The notes beneath the pieces were generated by a model. It was not told the DNA's origin and did not search any database. It saw nothing but the letters and a program-made list of their open reading frames with translations. This document shows, one piece after another, positions 1 through 5,129 of a stretch of DNA of 5,129 bases (its first letter is position 1; each line of letters begins with the position of its first letter). Source of the stretch: an uncultured Alistipes sp. (GTDB taxonomy: Bacteria; Bacteroidota; Bacteroidia; Bacteroidales; Rikenellaceae); the NCBI GenBank assembly GCA_900766655.1, contig CAAFWE010000113.1, positions 1-5,129 of the forward strand, written 5' to 3'. The position numbers and the translations under genes are program-made.

Positions 1-26
1 AGTTCAGACGTGTGCTCTTCCGATCT
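1..26 (-). other. Illumina TruSeq adapter (artefact)
   Basis: Read on the minus strand, these 26 bases start AGATCGGAAGAGC and continue into the standard TruSeq read-1 3' adapter. They are library adapter left untrimmed before assembly, not genomic DNA. The join to real sequence lies between 26 and 27, inside the surA reading frame, where the adapter adds false residues (IGRAHV) and a false TGA stop. Any open reading frame that begins or ends here is artificial. Confidence 0.98.
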
Positions 27-1014
27 TGTCGTCGGAGTGCTTCTTGGCTGCCGCCTCGAATGTGAGCGAATCCTTCTTGATGAGGTTGACGATGCTATCC
101 AAGTCGCGCATCGGAGCGAGTATCTCGTCTATCGTGTAGCTCGGACGGAGCAAGATGTGACGACAGTGGTAGAGCTGTCCCTTCTTGTCGATGAGCTGAA
201 TGAGATGGAAACCGAACTCCGACTCCACAACCTCCGACACCTGACCAGCCTTCAACTCTGCCAAAGCATCGGCAAAAGGCTTGACAAATCCAGCCAAAGG
301 TGCAGGCTCGAGCTCACCACCCTGAATAGCCGAGCCATCCACCGAGTACATACGAGCCAAGGTTGCAAAGCGAGTCTTACCCGTCACAATACGCTCACGC
401 ATCTCAATCAGACGCTCGCGTGTGCGGAGCTTCGCCTCCTTGATGTTCTTTGGGAACATCGTAATCTGTGCATACTGATACTGCTCGGCAATCACCGGCA
501 AGCTATCCTTATCCTTCGAGTTGTAGAATCGCTCCACCTCGCCTGGCACAATCTTGGTCTTTTCGACTACGGTCTGCTGCATCATCTGCGCATAGGACTG
601 CTCCTCGAGCTGACGACGCAAGAGGTCGCGGATGTGGTAGATGGCCATATGCGAACGCTTCTCGAGAGCCGAAATCGAGCCAGCATTGTCAATCATCGAC
701 TGCACCTGCTGCTCGACACGCTGCACCACATCGCCCTTGCTAATCTCGACCGAATCGAGCAGAGCTTGGTTGTAGAGCAACTTCTGAAGCATCAGTTCCT
801 CGAGAGCCTCATCCTGAACGGGACGGTCGGAGGTGTAGCCCTCCGAGCGACGCTGCTCGAGTATCGCCTTGGCAGCCTGCTGCACATCGGAGTAACTGAT
901 GGAGGAGTTTCCCACCACAGCCACCACCTTGTCGAGCATCACAAAGCGTTTCTGCGCCACTACTGCTGCACCCACAACAGCCAGGCAGACAAATATTGAG
1001 AGTAATCGTTTCAT
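27..1014 (-). CDS. surA: SurA-type periplasmic peptidyl-prolyl isomerase, C-terminus missing
   Basis: Periplasmic chaperone and proline isomerase expected to escort outer-membrane proteins to the BAM machinery. The 329 native residues show a signal peptide (KRLL, then a hydrophobic run to about A20), a SurA N-terminal chaperone domain (about 27-165, opening DKVVAVVGNSSIS), and a first parvulin domain (about 178-276) with the family pattern FATLARMYSVDGSAIQGGEL and the closing FGFHLIQLID. A second parvulin domain starts at about 283 (HCRHILL) and is cut after SDD by the adapter. Bacteroidetes SurA proteins are usually around 450 residues, so roughly a quarter is lost. I chose ATG at 1014 because it gives a standard signal peptide; a GTG at 1020 would add only MK. 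It lies 15 nt after the lipoprotein gene's stop, so cotranscription is likely. The TGA at 4-6 is adapter, not a nonsense mutation. Confidence 0.9.
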
Positions 1015-1029
1015 CTTCACTGTAAGCTT

Positions 1030-1890
1030 TTATTCGTAAATTCGTGCATAGCCCGAGGCGAAGGCATCTCGCTTGAGACGCTCCTCTTGGCGACGAATCA
1101 CCTCGGCACGATGCTGACTAATCAAAATCTGGCGTATATTCTCCTCCGCCATCTCCAGTGGCATTGCGTCACCCACCTGCAAGGCATTGGTGATGCGGAA
1201 GTAGTAGTAATTCTTGTTGTGATGTATGCGCTGCAACTTACGCACCGAGAGCATCTCCTCGTTCTTCGAGGTGCGCAAAAGGGGCAGATTGCTCAAAAAG
1301 TCGCTGAACGAAACCCACTCATCGAACTGCAGATGGAGGAAGTTGTTCTTGCGACACAACTCCACAAAGTCAGCACGATGCTCCGCCTTCGATGACTCGA
1401 ACCACTTGATGAGCTGCTCGCGTCGACGGAAATCCTCCGCAATGGCCACAATCTCGCCCTTGACCATAGGATGCGAGAGTCTAAAGTCGCCCTTGTGAGC
1501 CTTGTAGTAGGCAGCAATCTCACTCTTCGAAGGCTCTGGCGAAGGCTCTGCCTCGAGGTAGTGACGATCCAAGCGATGGGCCAGCAACGAGCGACGATAC
1601 TCCTCGACCAGACGGTCGATGTCGGCCTCCGACTCTTGGAACACCTTCTGCGCCTCTTGTTGCTTGAGCTGGCCTACAATCCACTTCGAAATAAAGACCT
1701 GCGAGTAGGCAATGCTATCCTGACGAGCGATGCCACTTGGGAGCGATGAAGCCAACTCCGAGCGGTAGAGAATGCTTGTTCCCACACTCGCAATTACCTC
1801 ATCGTCAGCCTTAAAGCCCGACCACGTGCCACACGCTCCCACACACGCGAGAGCTACTGCCACCATCACTATTTCGAAAATTCTACGCAT
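1030..1890 (-). CDS. SurA-N-like lipoprotein, putative folding factor
   Basis: A 286-residue protein with a short lipoprotein-type leader: MRR, then a hydrophobic stretch and two candidate lipidation cysteines, C16 (ALAC) and C20 (VGAC). After the leader, residues 30-80 resemble the start of SurA/PpiC proteins (EVIASVGTSILYRSEL, then a KW..G.L helix). SEIAAYYKAHKGDFRL at about 123-138 matches the segment that normally precedes a parvulin domain. I see no parvulin domain. The C-terminal third is charged and helical (EENIRQILISQHRAEVIRRQEERLKRDA), as in the last helix of SurA-N folds. It sits directly upstream of surA, so a chaperone or accessory role in envelope protein folding is inferred. 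ATG at 1890 is preferred over the longer frame open to 1959, because that extension lies in AT-rich DNA upstream of the promoter box and would bury the leader peptide. No enzymatic activity can be assigned. Confidence 0.8.
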   Translation of the reverse strand: MRRIFEIVMVAVALACVGACGTWSGFKADDEVIASVGTSILYRSELASSLPSGIARQDSIAYSQVFISKWIVGQLKQQEAQKVFQESEADIDRLVEEYRRSLLAHRLDRHYLEAEPSPEPSKSEIAAYYKAHKGDFRLSHPMVKGEIVAIAEDFRRREQLIKWFESSKAEHRADFVELCRKNNFLHLQFDEWVSFSDFLSNLPLLRTSKNEEMLSVRKLQRIHHNKNYYYFRITNALQVGDAMPLEMAEENIRQILISQHRAEVIRRQEERLKRDAFASGYARIYE

Positions 1891-1898
1891 ACAACCCG

Positions 1899-1906
1899 CA
1901 AAGATA
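1899..1906 (-). promoter_or_regulatory. Bacteroidetes -7 box for the lipoprotein-surA operon
   Basis: On the minus strand these bases read TATCTTTG, a perfect match to the Bacteroidetes sigma-ABfr -7 consensus TAnnTTTG. No good -33 TTTG lies 19-21 nt upstream; the nearest is a weak GTTTA at 1923-1927, about 16 nt away. Only 8 nt separate the box from the ATG at 1890, so transcription would start within a few bases of the start codon. Confidence 0.6.
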
Positions 1907-1968
1907 AGACTTTTTCGGGAATTAAACGAGAGAATTACAATTTTATTGTAAGAAAGCAAAGAAAAGGA

Positions 1969-2027
1969 CCATTACAACTCTTACATCCATTACACCCCCG
2001 TAAGAGTGTAATTGTGTAAGAGTGTAA
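1969..2027. repeat. Short direct and inverted repeats of the GTAAGAGTGTAA type
   Basis: GTAAGAGTGTAA occurs exactly twice, at 2000-2011 and 2016-2027 (period 16). An inverted near-copy, ATTACAACTCTTAC, lies at 1971-1984 and can pair with 2000-2012, with one bulged A and a loop of 15. CCATTACA also occurs twice, at 1969-1976 and 1987-1994 (period 18). The array lies upstream of the promoter box at 1899-1906. It could be a hairpin-forming intergenic element or an array of binding sites; the sequence does not decide. Confidence 0.75.
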
Positions 2028-2056
2028 GGGAACTCCGAAGGTTTGAGGAGGGCGCC

Positions 2057-2118
2057 AAAAAGATGGCATTTAATGGCAGCGCACTCCAAGGGAGTGCTTA
2101 ATGTGGCGCTTTGCCATT
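2057..2118 (-). terminator. Possible rho-independent terminator of the CPBP-epimerase operon
   Basis: The core is a perfect 7-bp hairpin, GCACTCC (2081-2087) with GGAGTGC (2091-2097) and a 3-nt loop. An outer arm, TGCCATT at 2112-2118, can pair with AATGGCA at 2072-2078 or, in part, with ATGGCA at 2063-2068. Read on the minus strand, the second pairing ends directly before CTTTTT (2062-2057), as in an intrinsic terminator. The position, 82 nt or more past the epimerase stop, suits this. The T-run is only five long and the structure is branched, so it may instead be just another intergenic palindrome. Confidence 0.35.
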
Positions 2119-2182
2119 CAGCGAGTGCAACGAGCGCATGTCATTCGTTGCCATTCAGCGACCAACGGGAGCGCATGTCATT
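2111..2182. repeat. Tandem 35-bp intergenic repeat, two copies
   Basis: Copies lie at 2111-2145 and 2148-2182 (period 37). Each has the form TTGCCATTCAGCGA, seven variable bases (GTGCAAC or CCAACGG), then GAGCGCATGTCATT; the two 14-base arms are identical in both copies. A diverged third unit may lie next door in the hairpin at 2072-2110, which shares the GCRCTCC and TTGG elements when read on the minus strand. GCAACGA (2127-2133) and TCGTTGC (2145-2151) form a 7-bp inverted repeat across the copy boundary. Conserved arms around a variable centre suggest a dispersed REP-like element rather than chance duplication. Confidence 0.8.
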
Positions 2183-2199
2183 TTGCATTCTGCATTTTT

Positions 2200-3684
2200 C
2201 TACCTATAATCCTCTGGTGTGGCTGTGCCATACTGCTCTCCACCATCACCCTCGGGGCGCATTCTATCCCACACCTGTGCAAGGAACGGATTGCGCTTGG
2301 CCTGCTCGTCGAAACGCCAAGGTGCAGGGTCACACTCGTCGCACCAATGACCTCCGAGAAGCACCAGCGTAGGTGAGGCCTCGAAGCGGTGACCGAAGGC
2401 ACACTCCCACTCCAACTTTGTGGCAAGGTCTCCCTTAACCATACTCCGTGACAAGCACTTACCGCCTCTAAAAGCTGCCGCTTGACGCATATCCTCGATG
2501 TCGAGTTCGGCCAACGGTTTACTCTCGTCATAACCGTGCGAGAGTCGCTCTGCCTCCTCCATACCAGCAAGGTGAATATCACGCATCTGCTCCCAAGTGC
2601 CTATCTTGCTGCGCTCCTCACGCGAGCCGAAGAAGGCCTTGATACGAGGCTCGTTATTGGCCTCGAGCCATCCGAGCGTACCGAATATCTTATCCTTGGC
2701 AATAAGGCGCATAAAAGGCTTTATCAGCCACGCTGGAGCAACCTTTGCCAACGAGAAGTACCAAGGCAGAGTCTTGGCCATCTGCGCAAAATAGTCGGCT
2801 ACGGGGATATTTGCGCGGAAGTGGAGATACTCCTCGAGCTTGTCCGAATCGAGGTAGTACTGACCGTGAAAATTGTGGGTAGCAAACCACTCCACATCGA
2901 AAATCTTTTCGGGTGCTGGGCAGTTGATACACTTGAGCAGATAGCACTCGAAGTCGTAGTTGGTGAGTCGATACTGCTCGCCACTACCAATATTGTAGAA
3001 CTTGCACCAGAACTCCTCTGGCAGACCATCCTCGCAGAGGTTGGCGAGTAGTCGGCCCGAATCCTCGACGGTAGCCCACTCGAGCACACCACGAATAGGT
3101 ACGTGGAACATTATAGGGTCCATATTTTTGAGGATTGCTGGGTAGAGAATGCCCGACTGACGCAGACTCACCCAATGCTTCAATCCCGACTCGGCAAATA
3201 GTCGCTCGGCGCGACATTTCGATATAGCGTAGTAGTCGAACATCGAAGGGAATATCGGGTCGCCAGTACGCGCCCAATGGAGAGGCTCACGACGGTCTCC
3301 CGTCTGCGCTACACTACCTATGTAGACCACCTTCACAGCGTCGCTATTAGGCTGTGCCTTAACCGCTTTGACCACATTCTCGGCAGCTGCTACATTCACC
3401 TCGATGACGCTCTTTGGCTTGTAGTCGGCACGCGGTGAGACCATACCTCCGACGTGGAGCACATAGTCAGCACCCGTTGCGCCTTTTAGAACATCTTCGT
3501 AGTGGGTTAAATCGCCCCACACAACACGCACCTTATCGCCATATTTGGCCATCAGTTGGCGATTGCGTTTGCTGTCGCGCACAAGCACCGTAACATCGAA
3601 CTTATCGCCTCGAGAGAGCAACTCGTTGAGTGTCGCACCACCCATAACGCCTGTTGCACCGGTTAGAAATACTCGTCTCTTCAT
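2200..3684 (-). CDS. Extended-SDR NAD-dependent epimerase/dehydratase with C-terminal zinc-binding module
   Basis: A 494-residue cytoplasmic protein. The N-terminal Rossmann domain has the nucleotide motif TGATGVMGG (G9, G12, G15), a GDLTH segment with D58, S124 in VYIGSVA, and the catalytic YxxxK as Y152-AIS-K156. This is the full active-site set of extended short-chain dehydrogenases such as sugar-nucleotide epimerases and dehydratases. The SDR part ends near residue 300. A linker follows (about 300-395). Residues 407-451 then form a separate module: GGKCLS (C410), C428-x3-H432 and C448-x2-C451. That spacing resembles the zinc-ribbon or treble-clef repeat with the pattern GGxCLS...W.C..GH.W...G.WC..C found in varied bacterial proteins. 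No substrate can be named. ATG at 3684 gives a textbook beta-strand start (MKRRVFLTGATG). It lies 15 nt after the CPBP gene, implying one operon. The protein is about 150-180 residues longer than usual SDR epimerases because of the tail. Confidence 0.88.
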   Translation of the reverse strand: MKRRVFLTGATGVMGGATLNELLSRGDKFDVTVLVRDSKRNRQLMAKYGDKVRVVWGDLTHYEDVLKGATGADYVLHVGGMVSPRADYKPKSVIEVNVAAAENVVKAVKAQPNSDAVKVVYIGSVAQTGDRREPLHWARTGDPIFPSMFDYYAISKCRAERLFAESGLKHWVSLRQSGILYPAILKNMDPIMFHVPIRGVLEWATVEDSGRLLANLCEDGLPEEFWCKFYNIGSGEQYRLTNYDFECYLLKCINCPAPEKIFDVEWFATHNFHGQYYLDSDKLEEYLHFRANIPVADYFAQMAKTLPWYFSLAKVAPAWLIKPFMRLIAKDKIFGTLGWLEANNEPRIKAFFGSREERSKIGTWEQMRDIHLAGMEEAERLSHGYDESKPLAELDIEDMRQAAAFRGGKCLSRSMVKGDLATKLEWECAFGHRFEASPTLVLLGGHWCDECDPAPWRFDEQAKRNPFLAQVWDRMRPEGDGGEQYGTATPEDYR

Positions 3685-3699
3685 CTACTTTTTTATCTC

Positions 3700-4536
3700 T
3701 TATTTTTTCAGTTTCGAGAGTTTGAAATAGGCCTCCACCGACGCTGCCACAAAGATTACCACCGCCACTGCGTAGACCACATAGTAGGTGACACCGCCAC
3801 CGAGCATATAGCGGAAGGTGGCATCACCAAGTCCAAAGCACATCAGCGCATAGGCCAACGCATTGTTGATGGAGTGAACTATGATGGTGGCAAAAATCGA
3901 CGATGTGCGCTCGTAGAGGATGCTGAATATCGTACCCGCCACAATTGCCACAATCGATGTCGAGAGATCACCGTGAATGGCACCAAAGAAGAGAGCCGAA
4001 ACAGCTATCGAGAGTGCCACATTCCAACGTCTACGCATCGTCTCGTAGAGCAGACCTCGACAGAGCAACTCCTCCAAGACGGGGGCCGACACCATCACCG
4101 TAACCCACGCCCACACGCCACGACCTATCTCGCTACTGTCGCTTGGCGGAAGCCAGGCAAGCAGAGGCTCGAGTACAATCTGTGCCGCAAAGAGCCAGAC
4201 GATACCCACAAGGATGACGCTCGGATTCAAGCCACCCACAGCGTGACGAATGACCACCGCTTTGCGACCACCTCGCAGACGCACATAGAGCCACACCGCA
4301 GCCAAGGCAAGGGCCATCAAAAGCGGATAGACCAAGGCGTTGTAGTTGGCCAGCGCAATCTGCTCGTTCATAAACTGCTCGGCATTGACGCTCTCGAGCG
4401 AGGAGACGGTGGGTGTGCTAAGACCAGTAAAGACCAGCACCAGACCGCCAATGAGTTGCGCCACGAAGAATAGCACAACCATCACCACCACATCCCACAC
4501 ATCGGGGAAAATCCTCTTGACGCTATCGTTTTTCAT
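3700..4536 (-). CDS. CPBP family intramembrane glutamic endopeptidase (Abi/CAAX-protease-like)
   Basis: A 278-residue integral membrane protein with about eight hydrophobic segments (roughly 15-37, 65-87, 105-126, 140-155, 171-187, 190-207, 212-230, 249-268). It carries the CPBP (Abi, Rce1-like) motifs in order: EELLCR with E155, E156 and R160; FGAIH with F184 and H188; and HSINN with H221 and N225. These are the residues that form the membrane-embedded active site in Rce1-type proteases. Bacterial members include bacteriocin self-immunity and protein-processing proteins, but the substrate here is unknown. ATG at 4536 is preferred because it begins a short charged N-terminus before the first membrane segment. 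Upstream in-frame ATGs at 4572 and 4611 would place coding sequence across the promoter region. It is probably the first gene of an operon with the epimerase. Confidence 0.85.
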   Translation of the reverse strand: MKNDSVKRIFPDVWDVVVMVVLFFVAQLIGGLVLVFTGLSTPTVSSLESVNAEQFMNEQIALANYNALVYPLLMALALAAVWLYVRLRGGRKAVVIRHAVGGLNPSVILVGIVWLFAAQIVLEPLLAWLPPSDSSEIGRGVWAWVTVMVSAPVLEELLCRGLLYETMRRRWNVALSIAVSALFFGAIHGDLSTSIVAIVAGTIFSILYERTSSIFATIIVHSINNALAYALMCFGLGDATFRYMLGGGVTYYVVYAVAVVIFVAASVEAYFKLSKLKK

Positions 4537-4580
4537 CGTTTTTAAGCCTTTTTCGAGTGCGAAGATAATCATTTTCGCAT

Positions 4581-4612
4581 CAAAAAGAAAAACTTTATTT
4601 GGGGAAATCAAA
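4581..4612 (-). promoter_or_regulatory. Candidate promoter for the CPBP-epimerase operon
   Basis: On the minus strand a TTTG (-33) at 4609-4612 is followed after 20 nt by TCTTTTTG (-7) at 4581-4588, one mismatch from TAnnTTTG. Transcription from it would begin near 4575 and give a leader of about 40 nt to the ATG at 4536. A second near-match, TTAATTTG at 4609-4616, lacks a -33 partner. The call is weak because of the mismatch in the conserved A. Confidence 0.35.
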
Positions 4613-4630
4613 TTAAAATTACTAAATTTG
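4598..4630 (+). promoter_or_regulatory. Bacteroidetes promoter for parA
   Basis: TTTG at 4598-4601 (-33) and TAAATTTG at 4623-4630 (-7, an exact TAnnTTTG) are separated by 21 nt, as expected for the primary sigma factor of Bacteroidetes. The predicted start near 4635 gives a short AT-rich leader of about 28 nt before the ATG at 4664. No Shine-Dalgarno sequence is visible in that leader, which is usual in this phylum. Confidence 0.7.
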
Positions 4631-4663
4631 CCCGATTATTATTTATAATAACCACTTAACTAT

Positions 4664-5113
4664 ATGGGAAAAGTAGTAGCATTAGCGAATCAAAAGGGCG
4701 GCGTAGGCAAGACCACCACCGCGATAAACCTCTCGGCATCAATAGCCTTGCTCGGCAAGAAGGTACTTCTTATCGATGCCGATCCACAGGCCAATGCCAC
4801 CTCGGGATTGGGTTTCGACATCAACACCGCAGGCATCTATGAGTGCATCACTGGCGAGTGCAAGGCCGAGGATGTTATGCTCAAGAGCGAGGATGTGAAG
4901 AATCTGTGGGTATTGCCCTCGAGCATCAACCTCGTGGCAGCCGACACCGAGCTCCCATCGATGGAGAACAGCCACCATGTCATCAAGGGTATCATCGATA
5001 GCGTGCGTGAGAGTTTCGACTACATCTTCATCGACTGCTCGCCTTCGCTTGGCTTCACTACGGTGAATATCCTCACCGCAGCCGACTCGGTGCTTATCCC
5101 CGTACAGTGCGAG
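4664..5113 (+). CDS. parA: ParA/Soj chromosome-partitioning ATPase, C-terminus missing
   Basis: The first 150 residues of a ParA-family Walker ATPase, which binds DNA non-specifically when ATP-bound and drives origin or plasmid segregation with ParB. The deviant Walker A motif KGGVGKTT spans 11-18, with the signature lysine K11 and the P-loop lysine K16. The Walker A' aspartate is D40 in [10 protein letters not shown], and the Walker B motif FIDCSP holds D124. The sequence stops at IPVQCE, after which family members normally continue with an aromatic residue; the next bases are adapter. Members are about 255 residues, so some 100 are missing. The start [13 protein letters not shown] is typical and follows a consensus promoter. 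The high similarity to chromosomal Soj types suggests the chromosomal copy, but a plasmid origin cannot be excluded. It is divergent from the CPBP gene, and parB probably lies downstream, outside the window. Confidence 0.95.
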
Positions 5114-5129
5114 AGATCGGAAGAGCACA
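5114..5129 (+). other. Illumina TruSeq adapter (artefact)
   Basis: The last 16 bases, AGATCGGAAGAGCACA, are the start of the TruSeq adapter in forward orientation. They are the exact reverse complement of 11-26. The adapter begins on a codon boundary after E150 of ParA and adds false residues RSEEH to it. On the minus strand it also supplies a false ATG-less start (FRSL) for a spurious frame over parA. Confidence 0.98.

Larger units (their letters stand above)
1891..2199. other. Gene-free intergenic region with promoter, repeats and hairpins
   Basis: This 309-nt gap lies between the stop of the epimerase gene and the start of the lipoprotein gene, both read on the minus strand. I find no plausible gene in it: the frames crossing it are low-complexity and start inside repeats. 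It holds the promoter box for the lipoprotein-surA pair (1899-1906), an array of 12-base repeats in both orientations (1969-2027), a compound hairpin (2057-2118), a tandem 35-base repeat (2111-2182), and a short TGCATTCTGCATTTTT stretch at 2184-2199. Confidence 0.8.

Noticed and set aside
4..6. Premature stop codon in surA suggesting a pseudogene
   Set aside because: The TGA is part of the adapter; the native reading frame is open up to base 27.
10..999. Long open frame on the plus strand over surA, starting MCSSDL
   Set aside because: Its start codon lies inside the adapter, and it runs antisense to a clearly recognisable SurA protein. The translation is rich in His, Leu and Arg with no domain.
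1891..1959. N-terminal extension of the lipoprotein gene to a start at 1959
   Set aside because: It would translate across the consensus promoter box and put 23 residues before a good lipoprotein leader.
2111..2182. Possible short CRISPR array
   Set aside because: There are only two units, with 2 nt between them and a 7-nt variable centre; no 25-40-nt spacers and no cas gene are present.
2043..2372. Plus-strand open frame beginning in the intergenic repeats
   Set aside because: It starts in repeat DNA, overlaps the end of the epimerase gene antisense, and shows no recognisable features.
4537..4611. N-terminal extension of the CPBP protein to 4572 or 4611
   Set aside because: The 4611 start lies within the parA and CPBP promoter elements. 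The 4572 start cannot be fully excluded, but it would leave almost no leader.
4739..5128. Open frame on the minus strand over parA, starting MLFRSL
   Set aside because: The first residues are adapter-coded, and the rest is antisense to the conserved ParA sequence.
11..5129. Perfect 16-bp inverted repeats at both ends, resembling a transposon or linear element
   Set aside because: Both are Illumina adapter. There is no transposase, and the genes inside are ordinary chromosomal genes cut at the ends.

Overview
The window looks like a short metagenomic or draft contig from a Bacteroidales-type gut bacterium, possibly Alistipes-like; the genus is a guess from overall gene style. The support is two promoter sites that match the Bacteroidetes consensus (TAnnTTTG at -7), AT-rich leaders without a clear Shine-Dalgarno sequence, and a lipoprotein/SurA chaperone pair typical of the phylum. 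Both ends are not biological. Bases 1-26 and 5114-5129 are Illumina TruSeq adapter in opposite orientations, so genuine DNA runs only from 27 to 5113 and both terminal genes are cut there.

Layout. 27-1014 (-): 3'-truncated SurA-type periplasmic peptidyl-prolyl isomerase. 1030-1890 (-): a lipoprotein with a SurA-N-like region and no parvulin domain, 15 nt upstream of surA and probably cotranscribed with it. 1891-2199: a 309-nt gene-free stretch holding a strong promoter for that pair, two families of short intergenic repeats, and a hairpin that may terminate the upstream operon. 2200-3684 (-): an extended-SDR NAD-dependent epimerase/dehydratase with an unusual C-terminal zinc-binding module of the GGKCLS...CxxxH...CxxC type. 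3700-4536 (-): a CPBP (Abi/CAAX-protease-like) membrane protease, 15 nt upstream of the epimerase and probably in one operon with it. 4537-4663: a compact divergent promoter region. 4664-5113 (+): the first 150 codons of a ParA/Soj ATPase.

How the genes relate. The lipoprotein and SurA probably act together in folding outer-membrane proteins. The CPBP protease and the epimerase are linked by operon structure only; I see no shared pathway. ParA is transcribed the other way and belongs to chromosome or plasmid partitioning, with parB expected just beyond the cut.

I found no mobile element, CRISPR array, tRNA or rRNA. The least ordinary biological items are the epimerase/zinc-module fusion, the repeat-rich intergenic region, the almost leaderless promoter-to-start spacing of the lipoprotein gene, and a marked excess of TCGA with a near absence of GATC.
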